Of a stretch of 64,000 nucleotides of DNA, positions 1 to 11,794 are shown piece after piece; the stretch's first letter is position 1, and every line of letters starts with the position of its first letter. The DNA comes from Rhypophila decipiens. Taxonomy: Eukaryota; Ascomycota; Sordariomycetes; Sordariales; Naviculisporaceae. The stretch covers positions 62,001 through 126,000 of the forward strand of contig MU858108.1 in the NCBI GenBank assembly GCA_033297075.1, given 5' to 3'. A program made the translations under genes and the position numbers. The notes under the pieces were generated by a model. That model did no database searches and was not told the origin of the DNA. It worked only from the letters and a program-made list of their open reading frames with translations.

Positions 1-12
1 TCCAATCCCACT

Positions 13-1767
13 ATGGCGGCCATCATAAATCCGGTCACCGAAGTTATCACTGAAGGCGCCCCGAATGTCGAGAATAGCAATGAGGGCACCACGCAAGACG
101 CGATGGATCTTAAGAGCGACGCCACCGACGCTATCACTGCCGAAGCCAATGGTCAAGGCGCGCCGGATATCGAGAATGGAAGCGAAACCAACACCAAGGA
201 TGCTATGGAAATCAAGACCGAAGATGCTGTGGAAATCAAGACTAAAGTCAACTCTACTGACTCTGCAACAACACATCAAGTCATGGAGATTGTGGCTACC
301 GAAACAAATGGCCAAGGCCCAGCGAATGGTGACATCATTTCGACACTGGACGCGGCGCTTGCTCTCGAGGACGTGCCACAAGAAGCCGAGGCCGAGGCCG
401 AGCATCCGGAGTGGGAAGCCGACTCTTCTCCATATGAGTCTTCGTCCGAGGACTCGTCAGACGATTCATCCGATGACGATTCCGACGGCGGTGATCATCC
501 AATGCTTGGGATCGAAGAGACGGTGCGCCTCCTCATGGCCGAAGATGACGGAGACGGAGACGGAGACGGACAGAGACAAGGACGTGGTCCTGCCCCGCTT
601 CGTAGCAAGAACGAGCTGGATGAAGCGCCCCTGCCGAAACCCGAAGTCACCATTACTCCCGAGATGAGGATTGAGCTTATTGGTCATGTCGCGTCTGTTG
701 TAGAGACCACCATGGTCATTGAGTCTCTCAAGGATGGCGAGACCCGAGTCCTCAACATTGGCTCAGTCTTGTGCAAGGAGGACCGCACCGTTGTTGGCGC
801 ACTTGCAGACACTTTCGGCCCCGTCAGAGAACCCAGGTATCTGGTCTTCTTTGACAAGCCCGAGGAAATCACAGATCTCGGATTGGAGAAGGGGACACCC
901 ATCTATTACTCTGTCGCACATGCCGACTACGTCTTCACTCAGGCTTTGAAGCAGGAGAAGGGCACAGACGCCAGCAATCTGCACGACGAAGAATTGGCTC
1001 CAGAGGAGATGGAATTCTCTGATGATGAGAAGGAAGCCGAGTACAAAAGGTCGCTCAAGAACAAGAAGAAGGGCGGCAAAAAAGGCCGCGGACGGGATCA
1101 AAACCCCAGTGCTGAGCTAGACCAGAGCGAATTGAGATATGACGAGGATGAAGATGGCCCATACAGACCATTGGCCCGGCCCGAGGTCTTTGCACAGGGG
1201 GTTCCATCATTTCTGCCGCCTCGGCCTGACAATGGATACGTCGCAGCTCCTCCCACTGGCAGAGGTGGCTCACATCGCGGTCGTGGTCCGCGTGGAGGCC
1301 ATCGCGGCGGCCGCGGTGGGCGTGGTGGGCGTGGTGGGCGTGGTGGACATGGCGGATCGAACAACTATGAGAACCCGCCAGCTGCGCCTCGACCTTACGC
1401 AATGGCCCAACCACCACCAACTGGCCACGGCTTTGTGCCGCCTCCACCGCCCGGATGGAATGGCCAGCCGGCGTTCCCAGCCCCGCTGGCTCCATTCTCT
1501 CAACCTCCTCAGGGTCATCAGCACCAGGTCCCCTCGGTAGCATTCAACTTTGGCTTCCAGGGATGGAACCAGGGTCAACAAGGCCCACCGGCTCCCGCAT
1601 CGGGCTATTCTCCTCAAGGCTGGCAAGCGCCAGCGACCGGACCTAACCCGGCGGCTGCCTATGGCAATCCGGCGTACTACCAGGGCAATGCCTACAACCA
1701 GCAGCAGCCCGGACAAGGACGAGGACAACCACCGGCCTATTGGCCCCACGGACAGCCCCCTACTTAG
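13..1767 (+). CDS. naf1: H/ACA snoRNP assembly factor Naf1-like protein
   Basis: Single open frame, 584 aa from the ATG at 13. The frame stays open to base 1 with no stop, so the true start may lie upstream of the window. Residues about 1-215 are acidic and low-complexity with Glu/Asp/Ser runs. Residues about 217-335 match the Gar1/Naf1 beta-barrel: IELIGHV, then VLNIGSVLC, GALADTFGPVREPRYLVFF and IYYSVAHADYVFT. A Lys-rich stretch follows. Residues about 417-449 are an RGG box (RGGHRGGRGGRGG), and the tail is Pro/Gln/Gly-rich. Naf1 is known to shuttle between nucleus and cytoplasm, bind the dyskerin homologue in place of Gar1, and load it onto nascent H/ACA RNAs. Gar1 itself is much shorter and lacks the acidic N-terminus, so Naf1 is preferred. 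No intron is needed. Confidence 0.87.
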   Translation: MAAIINPVTEVITEGAPNVENSNEGTTQDAMDLKSDATDAITAEANGQGAPDIENGSETNTKDAMEIKTEDAVEIKTKVNSTDSATTHQVMEIVATETNGQGPANGDIISTLDAALALEDVPQEAEAEAEHPEWEADSSPYESSSEDSSDDSSDDDSDGGDHPMLGIEETVRLLMAEDDGDGDGDGQRQGRGPAPLRSKNELDEAPLPKPEVTITPEMRIELIGHVASVVETTMVIESLKDGETRVLNIGSVLCKEDRTVVGALADTFGPVREPRYLVFFDKPEEITDLGLEKGTPIYYSVAHADYVFTQALKQEKGTDASNLHDEELAPEEMEFSDDEKEAEYKRSLKNKKKGGKKGRGRDQNPSAELDQSELRYDEDEDGPYRPLARPEVFAQGVPSFLPPRPDNGYVAAPPTGRGGSHRGRGPRGGHRGGRGGRGGRGGRGGHGGSNNYENPPAAPRPYAMAQPPPTGHGFVPPPPPGWNGQPAFPAPLAPFSQPPQGHQHQVPSVAFNFGFQGWNQGQQGPPAPASGYSPQGWQAPATGPNPAAAYGNPAYYQGNAYNQQQPGQGRGQPPAYWPHGQPPT

Positions 1768-2049
1768 GAAGCATGGAGCAGTTCGTCGACTCCCAACAAG
1801 CCGTCCCCACGTTCTGATAACTCGAGCCGTAGGTCATCAAGGAACGGGTCAGTATCCTCAGCCACGTCTGAAATCTCCCACCTTGACCTAAATGACTAAC
1901 AAAGCTACAGACATCGTCGTCGTCGCCGTCGTTAAATGATAATATGTAGCATCTGTACATCAGCAGAGCTACGAGTCATGATTAGGTCACAAGGTAACGA
2001 TCAGAATTGTATTGTATATATGTCCTCAAGTATGTACGGGCCTACAGTC

Positions 2050-3381
2050 TCATGCAGACGCCCCAGATATTTGAACCTGGTAGTCCAGGCCCCTGCTCAC
2101 CTCGCTAGTAAGCGAGAAGGGATCATATAGGTACAAAGTGTCAGGAGTATTGGCCACGACCAGTGCTGCCTCTTCTCCACCCGCAACAAGGACCTGTCCA
2201 CTCCCCTTTGTGAGAATCGTATACCTGACCACCCCATTGCTTCCACGAACTGCCAGAGTGGCTATGCAAGGCATGTTATTGTTGACAGTGAGATTGACAG
2301 TGATATTCCCCGTCCCTTTTAACGGAATGATGTTGGCGCCCATGTACCGCGGCTGTCGTGCCGATTTGACGCGATACCGTCCGTTGCCTCCTTGGGAGTC
2401 GAGATTCGCATAGTTTAACTTGCTCCGCTGGCTCATGAATTGTGCTTGGGCTTTGGGGTGGCCTATATCCACGAATGCCATGCGCGCCCAGTACCGTCCG
2501 ACCAAGTCTCGAATCCTTTGTCCTCCTCCTCCCGCCGTCTGAACCAATCTGTCCAACACATGAAGTGGTGTCTCGTTGCTGTTTTGCTTGTACTTGAGCC
2601 ACATGCCTGGGAAAATAGCCTTTCCTAGACCGGGAACGTTGTCGGGGTTGTTGAACATGTATGTCAGGAACGGCCAGGCTTGGTAATAATTCCCCGTGTC
2701 TTTGGAACCATCCACTATCACCTGGAACGAGTCGCCTATTACTTTTGGGAGGTCGATTAAACTGTTGCCGTTGCTAGGTTGGTTGTATTTTGCCCTGGCG
2801 GGAGCACACACGGAAGAAGTGAGATAGGTATCCGCCACAAAGTTGGCAATCGTCTCCCACCACGCTCCTGTGCGGGACTGGTCTATCCAGTATCTAGCGG
2901 CGTAGGTCATTGCGTGGCCGAACTCGTGGACTGTTACCGAGGGGGTGGTGAGGTAGGTGGTTAGCACGTTTAAGTAGGGATAGCCTAGTTGCAGGTCGAC
3001 CGGTGTATTAGCTGCTGCGCCGGGGAGGGTGTCGACGGTGTAGATATTTGTTTTGTAATAGGGGCCGGAGTAAGAGGCGTCGTTTTCTGGGGGGCTGCCG
3101 CGGAAGGATAGGCCTGGGCTGCGCCAGGATAAGTCGAGGACGAAGCATTGATAGCCTGCTTCTAGGATGGAAAGGGCGGCTGTGGCGATGGTGTCGGAGG
3201 GGGGGTTGTAGAGGCGGAAGTGGGGGGAGTCTTTGAATTTAGCGGAGGGGGAGGAGGGGCCGACTTTGGGGTTTGGGGTGAATTCTGCTGGGGGGGCGGC
3301 GGTGACGAGGTTGAGGTTGGTGATGGTGAGGAGGAGGAGGAGGAGGGAGAAAGGCCCTTGGGATGGGAGGTGAGGACGCAT
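2050..3381 (-). CDS. Secreted DUF6055-like putative zinc metallopeptidase
   Basis: 443 aa, intronless, starting at the ATG whose complement is 3379-3381. Residues 1-29 form a signal peptide with a Leu-rich core and a likely cut after TAA. The mature part carries HEFGH at residues 152-156, which fits the HExxH zinc-binding motif. A WWE at 174-176 lies about 20 residues downstream and could give the third (Glu) ligand of a gluzincin fold. The YPYLNVL and WPFLTYMFNNPD stretches resemble fungal secreted proteins labelled DUF6055 or, loosely, dockerin type 1. The last 100 residues look like a beta-rich module (TGNITVNLTVNN). Predicted to act outside the cell; proteolytic activity is inferred from the motif only. 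It ends 282 bp from the stop of the convergent naf1-like gene. Confidence 0.72.
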   Translation of the reverse strand: MRPHLPSQGPFSLLLLLLTITNLNLVTAAPPAEFTPNPKVGPSSPSAKFKDSPHFRLYNPPSDTIATAALSILEAGYQCFVLDLSWRSPGLSFRGSPPENDASYSGPYYKTNIYTVDTLPGAAANTPVDLQLGYPYLNVLTTYLTTPSVTVHEFGHAMTYAARYWIDQSRTGAWWETIANFVADTYLTSSVCAPARAKYNQPSNGNSLIDLPKVIGDSFQVIVDGSKDTGNYYQAWPFLTYMFNNPDNVPGLGKAIFPGMWLKYKQNSNETPLHVLDRLVQTAGGGGQRIRDLVGRYWARMAFVDIGHPKAQAQFMSQRSKLNYANLDSQGGNGRYRVKSARQPRYMGANIIPLKGTGNITVNLTVNNNMPCIATLAVRGSNGVVRYTILTKGSGQVLVAGGEEAALVVANTPDTLYLYDPFSLTSEVSRGLDYQVQISGASA

Positions 3382-6362
3382 GGTGGGCGCCTTTGTTGGA
3401 GCAGACAGGATGATTGTTTACGGGACAATATGTGATATGGAGTCCGAAGAACAACCTGTATCACTGACTTGTTGTCTTTGGAACTAAGGCACCTGCCAGG
3501 CGGCTGATACGTACTCATTATAACTTTCACATTCTCATGATAAATATCAGATGGCCATTTAGGAATGACAAAGGCCCTATGAACCCCGAGTCCCTGAATG
3601 GAAGGATTCTTTCCCAAGTTCCCATAAGCTAGGTAGAATACCACATTCGCATTTTGCCTGTTGGTTTTGGTTAGCCCATCCAGCATCGTATCGTGGTGTT
3701 GATGCTGTCTTATACCGTTCCGGCAATTTGCGGCAATCATTCCATCGATCTGAGTGGTGGGTTATCACTTCCAAAAGGGGTCATCTTCTGTTTCCCCAGA
3801 CGGTGTAATTTACGTATGTTTGGGGAAATGGTCACATGGACAACTACCGGACGGTAACCCTTTCGAAACTACTACCCAAAGCTATGGGGATACAACATAG
3901 AGACCGAGATATCTAGATAACTACGGGGTAGGCCCTCCAATAAAAGCTGATATGAGTAAACAGACTGTGCTTTGTCTTTTACTGGTCATGACAAAGTACA
4001 TGTATTGGGTCTTGGTAGTATTTTACCAAGACCAATGTGTCTCGACTCCAAGAGCCCGGTCTGGTGAGTCTCATCTTGTTGATATTGACCTATCCCAGCT
4101 ATAACCGCCTTGAGACTGGATTCTTCCTGCACTGTTGTTTGAAGTATATGAGTTTTGAGCCTTCTTCCTTCATGGTCAAGTTCATTGCTCTTGGTTATGG
4201 TTCACAGGACTTTAACTTCCCATCTTCACCTTCAAGTAATATATGAGACTGATGCGTCGGGCACAAATCCATGACGGCTCTGAGGTCATATCGGGAAGCG
4301 CACATGAGAAGGATTGATCAATGAGTCGGGGGCAGCACATTGACTTTGGTACTCGGGATGTAGAATAGACCGAAGAAGCAGTTGAACATACTAATGCCTA
4401 TGCAGATAGTCATGTAGACTTGTAAGCAATCGAAACAGAGCAGCGATCTCGCTGGTAAAACCTTCTATGGATTGACCCTTGGCCTGGGAGCATAAATGTG
4501 GTTGACTCGCTCAGATTGCAATTGATCAAGACGAACCAAAATTCATCCGATGTTATTTCGGGCTCCATCGTCCGATGTTCCAACCAAGAGATCCGCATCA
4601 TTAACATCAACCAAACAATGCGATGGTTGCTTTAAGCATGGTTCTTATAAAGACATGACGTCTGCTGTGGTGTTGTCGGTGAAGAGTGGAGTGTGATTTC
4701 TTTCCTTTTTCAGGTCACCTGCCTGGCTGGGCTGAAACAAGACGTTATCATCATGAGTGGGGACTTGGCTGGTAATCTGTTAGTGCAACCCTTGAAGCGG
4801 TTTGTGGAGAAGCGGAGGGCGCCACTCTTTAGTCTTTCCTTCCACTGCCCCGTCACCTGCCGATACCTCATAAGCCAGCGTTTCAGATTTGGATCAATCA
4901 CAGGGCTGTCCCTGGTTTGCGGGGAATCTCTGAAAGTGCTGGGCCAAATCGTCGGTCAAAGAAAACATGTTTCGATCTTCGTGAGAAGAATCCGTCGTCA
5001 GCTCGGCTCCAAAAGCTCTCTGTGCGGACGAGTCGGCGATGATCGTCGTCGTCGGTCGACATGGACCAAAACTGGCTTCCAAAGGATCAATAAAAATTGC
5101 CGTCGCTGTCGTATCCAAGCTTACGTGCGCCGCAACGTATATGAGGGATTCACTTATTATAGCACCTGTCCCACCCGAGCCACCAGCCTCAATGTATTCT
5201 AACTCACTCCTCGTTCATTACATCCTGCCTTGCGACAGAGACATTAGTGCAATTCATATCTTCGAGTCGTTGATGCATTCATCAGAGTCCACCGTGAGAT
5301 GATGATCAACGTCAGTGAGGGAGCCAAGAAGAGTCGACAACGGCCTTGATCGAAAGAGGGGAAGGAGACCACGACCCGGCTCTCAAAATGCCAAGATGGG
5401 GTTCCTGGTCGTGCCCCTCTCCCCCCTGTCAGTCGCCAAAAATTGCGAGCAAAGCACCCAATCACTTCCTTGTCGGCAATCTCGCTTCAGGGGTAAACAT
5501 CCATCTTGACCAATCACGAAAGGTTGGTTCCTGAAATGGCGCTCGACAGGGGTCCAGGTGTGGGGAACATCTTGGGAGGACAGGAAGCACTGGACGGGAG
5601 TGAAGTTGGATGCTTCTTCGTTTTGCTCAACCGTTTGGCCGTCTTGAAGGGCGATTGGGCTGTTGTTTGGGAGCACGGCGCTTTGCGTTTGTTACAGGTT
5701 CAAACGTTGAACAGACTGTCTCTGGCTGTAACAAGTCTTGCTCGCCTTCAAGACACGGTGATGTTAGTGCATCAGCCGCAGCAAGGGCAAAATGGCAAAC
5801 AACCATCCCTTTTCGCAGCAGGGGACTCGAGTCTGTGTGTGCTGTGTGCGCACTGCCCAGGTCGCCGATCCCCCCGGTCTTGTGCCCCCTACCTCCCACG
5901 GGCCGTGATCCTACGTGATCTCTCTCGTTTTCTGCATGTGCCCTGCCCTACCCAACCATCAGGCACACCCAAGCGTCTTCTCCTGCATCCCCTGGGGTGG
6001 TGACCATTTTTCTGTCCTCCCAGTCTTTCGTTTCTCCTCCGCCTTGAACTCTCCTCCACACGTTTATTCTGTGTGGATGTCTTCTCGTTCGCTCCTGGTG
6101 TCGAGTCCATTCTTTTTTTGGTGTTGATGATTCTGTTTGACTGAATCTCACCCTTTCCATTCTCTTTCATATAACCAACTGACTTTTCTTTCCTTTTTCC
6201 CACCTCCGCCAGGGACATTAAGCGAGTTGACTTATCCGCGCGCAAGGGCTGCAGCAGGACATATTACATTCCTTTCGATACAGTCGAGAAACAACAGTCT
6301 TTCTAGAACACACTGACGTACCATTACCAAACTATTGGAACGAAGAATCCGAAACCGAAATC
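3382..6362. other. Intergenic region, no gene recognised
   Basis: About 3 kb between the divergently transcribed secreted-protein gene (minus) and the SH3 protein gene (plus), so it should hold both promoters. The open frames here, such as 4693-5202 and 5506-6003, show no recognisable domain and biased composition, and are taken as chance. The last 500 bases are pyrimidine-rich, as expected of a fungal 5' leader. No tRNA, transposon or strong repeat was seen. Confidence 0.6.
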
Positions 6363-8360
6363 ATGAGACCCGGAATGGCTGCTGCGCACAGAGCGGCGCA
6401 TGACCGCAGGGCATTTCTTGACGATGTCAAGAGCGTGTGGGACGACATGTTTGGAAAGGACGACGACGAGGATGAGAAACCTGGACCTGGAAAAGGAAAT
6501 GGTCCTCCCGAAGGCCCCCCAGGCCCTGGGAGGAAGACGGCAGCGCCCGAGGAGGAGGAGCCCACGCAGATCATCGTGACGAGGACAAGACAGGAAACCA
6601 TTACTGCACCTGCCATTACCCGGACACAGAAGGGACCAGAACCACACTCAACTCTGCTAGTCGCAGACACCACGACTCAGGCAAAAGGAACCCCGCTCAA
6701 GGGTTCACAGCTGCCGACCGCTGTGGTGCCAACCATGAAGTCGGACCAACCGCTTGGAAGCAGCCTTGCTATCGCGCCGCCCGAGACGACGACCCCGCCC
6801 GCGACGACCGTTGATAGGGCTGATATTGCGGGCCTTGCCAGTGCTTCGTCCAAGCCGACCGCGGCAGCAAGCACCAGTGATGACACCAGCGCTGGAACGA
6901 AAGCGGGTATCGCGATTGGTGTATTGGCTGGTCTGCTGGCTCTCTTTGTGCTTGTGTGGTTCATCTTCAGCAAGCGCAAGAAGCAGATAGAGAAGCAGCG
7001 CTTGGAGGATGACGAGAAGATTAACGGGCCATTCTCCGACAATGCCGCCATCCGAAGCCCCGCCACTGCGCCGAGACTGAGCTTGCGACCAGTGACTCAG
7101 TTCATCCCGAACCTGATGCCCAACGGCGAAAAACGTGCCAGCCAGGCTGCCGGCGCCATGCTTGGCCCGTCGTCTGCTGCTGTTGCTGCTCAAGCCTCTC
7201 CCCTGAACCGACCTGCCGGTGCCAGCGCATGGGAGCGCCCGACGACTGCCTCGCTGCACAACGCCAGCCCTTGGGATCGCGCAACGGCTAGCCCAAGCCC
7301 CTCGGGAAATCCCTTCAACGACAGCCAGCGTATGGTTGAGGATCCTAATCAGCCTAGGCCCGTCAGCCCTCTTGACAAAGCAACTGCTGGTCCTCCTCAG
7401 CCCGTCTCGCCCATCGAAAACGCTCTCCCAGCATTCCCCACTCCCACCGTCGCCGAAGCAGCTGCTGTCGGAGTCGCCGCCGGTGTCGCTGGGGCAGGTC
7501 TGGTTCGCAAGGCTTCGATGAGAAAAGATTTGCCCAAGCCTCTCGATCTTACTCGCCCCCCACCACTCGGCGCTGTTCCCCCCAGCCCCGCAGGTACCGA
7601 ATACAGCATGAACTTTTCCGGACCTGGCCAATCCCCCGCCACTCCCGGCGCCGCTGCTATCGCCGCCGCCGGTGGTCCAGCTCAGTCGACCGTTCACCGT
7701 GTACAACTCGACTTTAAGCCCACGCTTGAAGACGAACTGGAACTCAAAGCAGGCGATCTTGTTCGTCTCCTGCATGAGTATGATGACGGATGGGTAAGTT
7801 GCCATGTCTTCTCTCTGTAATAAACCCATCAATTACTAACCTTGTAATAATAGGCCCTCTGCATCCGACTAGATCGCTCCCGCCAGGGTGTCGTTCCAAG
7901 AACTTGCTTGTCCGTCCGCCCTGTAAAGCCGCGACCCCCACCAAACGGCGGTCACCGCGGTGGTCCCCCCGTTAATCCCCAGCGCGGCGGCCCTCAAGGT
8001 CCTCCTCCGGGCTATCGGGGTCCCCCTCCCAACGGTAACGGGCAGCAGTATCCCCGCCCAGGATCTGCAAACAGCCAATATGGAAGACCTGGATCCGCCG
8101 CCGGTGGTCAATACGCCCCCAGACCAGGCTCAGCAAACGGTCAATACGGCGGCCCGAGACCAGGTTCCGCAGCGGGCGGCATGAGGTCGCAATCACCCGG
8201 CCCCAGGTCACAGTCCCCAGCCGGCATGTACAGACGGATGAGCCCGCCCGGCCCGAGTGCCATGAACCCGAACCCGAACCAGCAATATCGTGGGCCTCCT
8301 CAAGGACCACCCCCAAATGGACCAATTGAGCGACGACCTGTTCCCGGACAGGCGTACTAA
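6363..8360 (+). CDS. Single-pass membrane protein with SH3 domain
   Basis: Two exons, 6363-7793 and 7854-8360, 645 aa. The 60-bp intron (GTAAGT...AATAG, with a CTAAC branch point) splits the SH3 domain after the Asp-Gly-Trp motif. Reading straight through would stop after eight codons. The N-terminus has no cleaved signal and is Pro/Thr-rich. One membrane segment lies at about 181-203 (IAIGVLAGLLALFVLVWFIF), followed by SKRKKQ, so the C-terminus is probably cytosolic. The SH3 domain is at about 444-496: ALDYxP-like start as VQLDFKP, then ELELKAGDLVRLL, DDGW and GVVPRTCL. After it comes a Pro-rich tail with PGSA(A/N)xGQYG repeats. Architecture resembles fungal Fus1-like or cell-surface signalling SH3 proteins; the partner is unknown. 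Confidence 0.85.
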
Positions 8361-9436
8361 GTACACACTGCACTGTGAAACATTTTTTTCCTTTCTCGTT
8401 ACTTGGGAAAGTGGGCGTGTACTGGGCATCTTTTTGTTTCGGAGCTCGGGGTAGCATTCCGGCTGGCTGGCTGGTTGGGGCATTTTGGATTTGGGGGTGA
8501 GAAGGAAGACGAAAAGCGACTGTGAAGTGACTCAAACAGCACAAACACAACAACAAACTTACAAACAGGCGATACCAAATACATAGTTATGTGATGATCT
8601 ATTTCTTTTTGTTCTCTTTTCTTTTCTTTTTCTTTTAGGGGTTTATACTTCTTCGTCTTCTTCTTGGACACTTGGTGTTCCTTTCTCTAACTTTCTTGTC
8701 ACTCACTCACTCGCTTGCGACTTTTTTTTATGGGAGATTCTCGTCTACTATGACGGGAATGTTTGGACTGTTTATGGTCTCTTCTTGTTGATAATTTTTA
8801 TTCTTATTCGTGGCAGGTGCTGGTGGCAGTTTGAAGGGGTTGTACTACTACAGTCGTGGGCTTTTGTGTGATGATTATAAGGTTGGTGGTTGATATCCAG
8901 GTGGGAACTCGGAGGTGTGGTTCTGTGGCATGGCATTAGGTAGGTAGTCAAGATCTTGTAGAAATATGATCTCTCTCTCGATTTTTCGAATTCGTTCGAC
9001 GCTTTGCACTGGAATGAAGTTTTGATAAAAAAGGGTACGTAAAGGAAAGGTCGTGTTTCTTCATCGTCAAGTATATGGAAAGGTTGGTTGTTGATGATGA
9101 GTTGTTGACTCTAGTGGTTTTCAATCTTTCGAGCTTTTAGCGAGGCGGCCATCGTACTGTACCATAGCCCCCGGGAGCGTTGTATTTCGCAGTTCTGTTC
9201 AGTCTATGTAGTGTGGTGTAAGGTACAGTACACCACCACGGTACAATACGGTATCGGGAACCATTAGCCCGGCACGATGATCGACATCGAAAGACTGGGC
9301 TTGAGCTGCTTGACTCACCGACTCTAAAAACTGGCAACTCACCAACACCGTCAGTTTATTTTTGGCATAAATAAACCGCACCCAAAGCTTGCCTGTACTT
9401 GCCGGTATAACTCCGATGACAGTTGATTCAATAAAC
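8361..9436. other. 3' flank and promoter region, no gene seen
   Basis: About 1.1 kb between two plus-strand genes. The proximal part is T-rich with pyrimidine runs (8590-8730), typical of a fungal 3' UTR. The distal part should hold the promoter of the next gene. No RNA gene or clear repeat was seen. Confidence 0.55.
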
Positions 9437-11794
9437 ATGAACGAGACAGCAGCCATGGAGGATAGTTCCCAATCTCAGAATGAAGCTCACTCAACCCCCT
9501 CGTTAGCCGCCACAATGTCAACTCTCAATCTCCAACAAGCCACAACCCAATCCGGCTCGTCAGTACCCAGCCTCCCAGAAGACATCTTCGACCTCATATT
9601 CGCGGCTCTCTGTCCGCCCGCACCATCACAGTGGATCCACGGCATAGAAAAAGATAGTCTCTCTGCGCCGGCCCAACCGCCGGATGTGACCTGGTCACCT
9701 AATAATAATTGGAGGCGTCATGACTGGGGTGCGACAAATGAGCTCCTCGTCGGCAACAACGTCACTGGTTTGCCAAACTTCCATTATCTCGAGTACAAGG
9801 CTTGTATGCGGACTTTGGCGAAGGTGGCGAGGACGTGTGTTTGGGCGAGGCGGCTTGCGGAAAGGTATCTGTATCGGTATGTGGTGCTTGTGAGCGGGGG
9901 TCAGCTTGCGAGGTTTGCGGCTGCTGTTGAGGGGAGACTTGATCTTCAGATGGGTGGGACGGATGAAGAGAGCGGTGCTGGATTGTCGAGATTGGGGAGG
10001 TATGTCTGGGGCTGTTACTGCTTTGTCAGAATGGAACGGTACGCAGACTTGGAACAGTGGTACCGGTTTGAGATGGAATTGGAGGAGTCGAAAAAGAAGA
10101 GATTGTTGGAAACTGGGCTGGCAGATGGGTTAGGCAAGCATGAAGGGGAGGCGGGAAAGAAGAAGAAGAAAAAGAAGCCGAAACAAAAGAAAGGGAATGG
10201 TGAGGACAAGGATAAAGATCAGAGGAAGCCACGGGAAGGATCGGTTGAGGCCGATGAGGTAGTTTGTGGAGATGATGATCGGGATCGGGATCGGGACAGC
10301 AACAACACGGCAGGAGCACCCACCGGATCGGCAAAGGGCAAGAGCGCCTCGGCCAGTCGAAATCGCCGAAATCGCCGAAAGAAAGCAACCCAAGCGATGA
10401 TCACACCGCCAGACCCAATGGACGAGTTCTTTCGTCTGCACTCGGCTGTACTGCAGGAGGACCTGCACCAGGGTAAGGACCGCAGGTCACTGGCTCCGCG
10501 AAACATGTACAACCTCTTCCTTCGGCTTCTCCTTCAACCACGTCTCCTCCCAAATCTACATGACCTTCTTTGCTCCTGGTACTGCATTCAACGCGCCGTG
10601 GGCATCGCCAAAGAACCAGACTATCTCCCCGCTTGGATCCCAGGTCGAATCAGGCTCGACGCGAACCCGTCAGTGCTGCACAAGATCAAGACGTTTACTA
10701 TCCGTCCCCCAGTTGTTCATAAATATGATTACAACTGTTTCTCCGGGAGGTATTATTCATGGAGAGATATATCTTGTGACTTGGGGACGCTAATAGATGC
10801 CTTTCCAAACCTCGAGACGTTCGACACCTGTTACCTCCAAAGCAGCGGCTACTGTGATTTCCTCGATCGAGAACTCCTCCAAGAAACTGAGGATGAAAGA
10901 AGACAAAGAATTTACGGAAAGGTCATTGGAACTAGCCCCATCAAGCATGTCAGAATCTACTGGACATTCGAGTTGCCGAGCAAAATCGCGGCGTTTTGCA
11001 GGGCTCTTCGGCCAGGCGCACTCGAGACTCTGCTTGTTCGGTTTCACCTGCTGCGAGATCTCTACCTCATGGGTCATATGTCCCCACCTGGGGTTGCTGT
11101 TCTTTTGGGCCACGAGGCATTGATCGATAGCGGCTCCGACTCGCTGCGCTATCTTGAGCTTTTATCCACCCCTGCGAGGCATTACCTCAACTATACGGAG
11201 GAGATGATGAGCAAACCTCGTCTACGACGGCTAACCTGCCTTCCGTTCCTTAACAAGTTGGAGGAGCTAGTTGTGGATTTCCAGGGTCTCTTTGGCAAAA
11301 TCACCCATCTGGGCCATCTCCAGGACGAAGACACGGACTTGCTTCAGAGAGGTGGCTGTCTGCCTCCTAACCTGATCATGCTCAAGGTCGTATGTGTCTG
11401 GTCTGGTTGCACCAACCCGAACGTTAATCCCTCTTCCAATTCCGAGGGCGAATATGTCGTCTCAGACTACGACGTGGCTACTTTTATTCGGGCATTTCGG
11501 ACGGCCCATCAGGCGGGCACCCTGGCGCTGGGTAGCTCGTTGAGGAAACTGACTCTGGTGGTGCCTGAACAGCTCGCGAGACTGCGTGGGGAACATGAAA
11601 GCGAGGAGAGCCATAACTTGGCGGCAGACAGGAGGAAGGAGGCACTGAAAGAGGCCGGGCTGTATTTTGACGGGACACAGGTAGAATTCGTGGTTGAGAC
11701 GGGGCGGGATGTATTGAATGTTCCGGCGGGCTGGGATCCGGACCATCAAATAGAGCGTAGTCAAGGAGCATACCGACCTCCTCCTGCCCGCTAG
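9437..11794 (+). CDS. Possible F-box protein with charged insertion
   Basis: 785 aa from the ATG at 9437, intronless. The ATG at 9416 is in frame but has C at -3, while 9437 has A at -3. Residues about 40-65 (LPEDIFDLIFAALCP) look like the start of an F-box, and R-x-C-V-W-A-R-R-L near residue 135 fits its second half. F-box proteins bind Skp1 and bring substrates to SCF ubiquitin ligases. A highly charged insert from about residue 225 holds KKKKKKPKQKK and an Asp/Arg repeat, which could be a nuclear signal. The C-terminal 400 residues hold Leu-rich segments (LRYLELL, LEELVVDFQGLF, LRKLTLVV) spaced as in weak leucine-rich repeats, a common F-box partner. The F-box call is tentative, the coding call firm. 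Confidence 0.68.
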   Translation: MNETAAMEDSSQSQNEAHSTPSLAATMSTLNLQQATTQSGSSVPSLPEDIFDLIFAALCPPAPSQWIHGIEKDSLSAPAQPPDVTWSPNNNWRRHDWGATNELLVGNNVTGLPNFHYLEYKACMRTLAKVARTCVWARRLAERYLYRYVVLVSGGQLARFAAAVEGRLDLQMGGTDEESGAGLSRLGRYVWGCYCFVRMERYADLEQWYRFEMELEESKKKRLLETGLADGLGKHEGEAGKKKKKKKPKQKKGNGEDKDKDQRKPREGSVEADEVVCGDDDRDRDRDSNNTAGAPTGSAKGKSASASRNRRNRRKKATQAMITPPDPMDEFFRLHSAVLQEDLHQGKDRRSLAPRNMYNLFLRLLLQPRLLPNLHDLLCSWYCIQRAVGIAKEPDYLPAWIPGRIRLDANPSVLHKIKTFTIRPPVVHKYDYNCFSGRYYSWRDISCDLGTLIDAFPNLETFDTCYLQSSGYCDFLDRELLQETEDERRQRIYGKVIGTSPIKHVRIYWTFELPSKIAAFCRALRPGALETLLVRFHLLRDLYLMGHMSPPGVAVLLGHEALIDSGSDSLRYLELLSTPARHYLNYTEEMMSKPRLRRLTCLPFLNKLEELVVDFQGLFGKITHLGHLQDEDTDLLQRGGCLPPNLIMLKVVCVWSGCTNPNVNPSSNSEGEYVVSDYDVATFIRAFRTAHQAGTLALGSSLRKLTLVVPEQLARLRGEHESEESHNLAADRRKEALKEAGLYFDGTQVEFVVETGRDVLNVPAGWDPDHQIERSQGAYRPPPAR

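Noticed and set aside
5506..6003. 165-aa plus-strand frame upstream of the SH3 protein gene
   Set aside because: No recognisable domain; similar open frames occur on the other strand.
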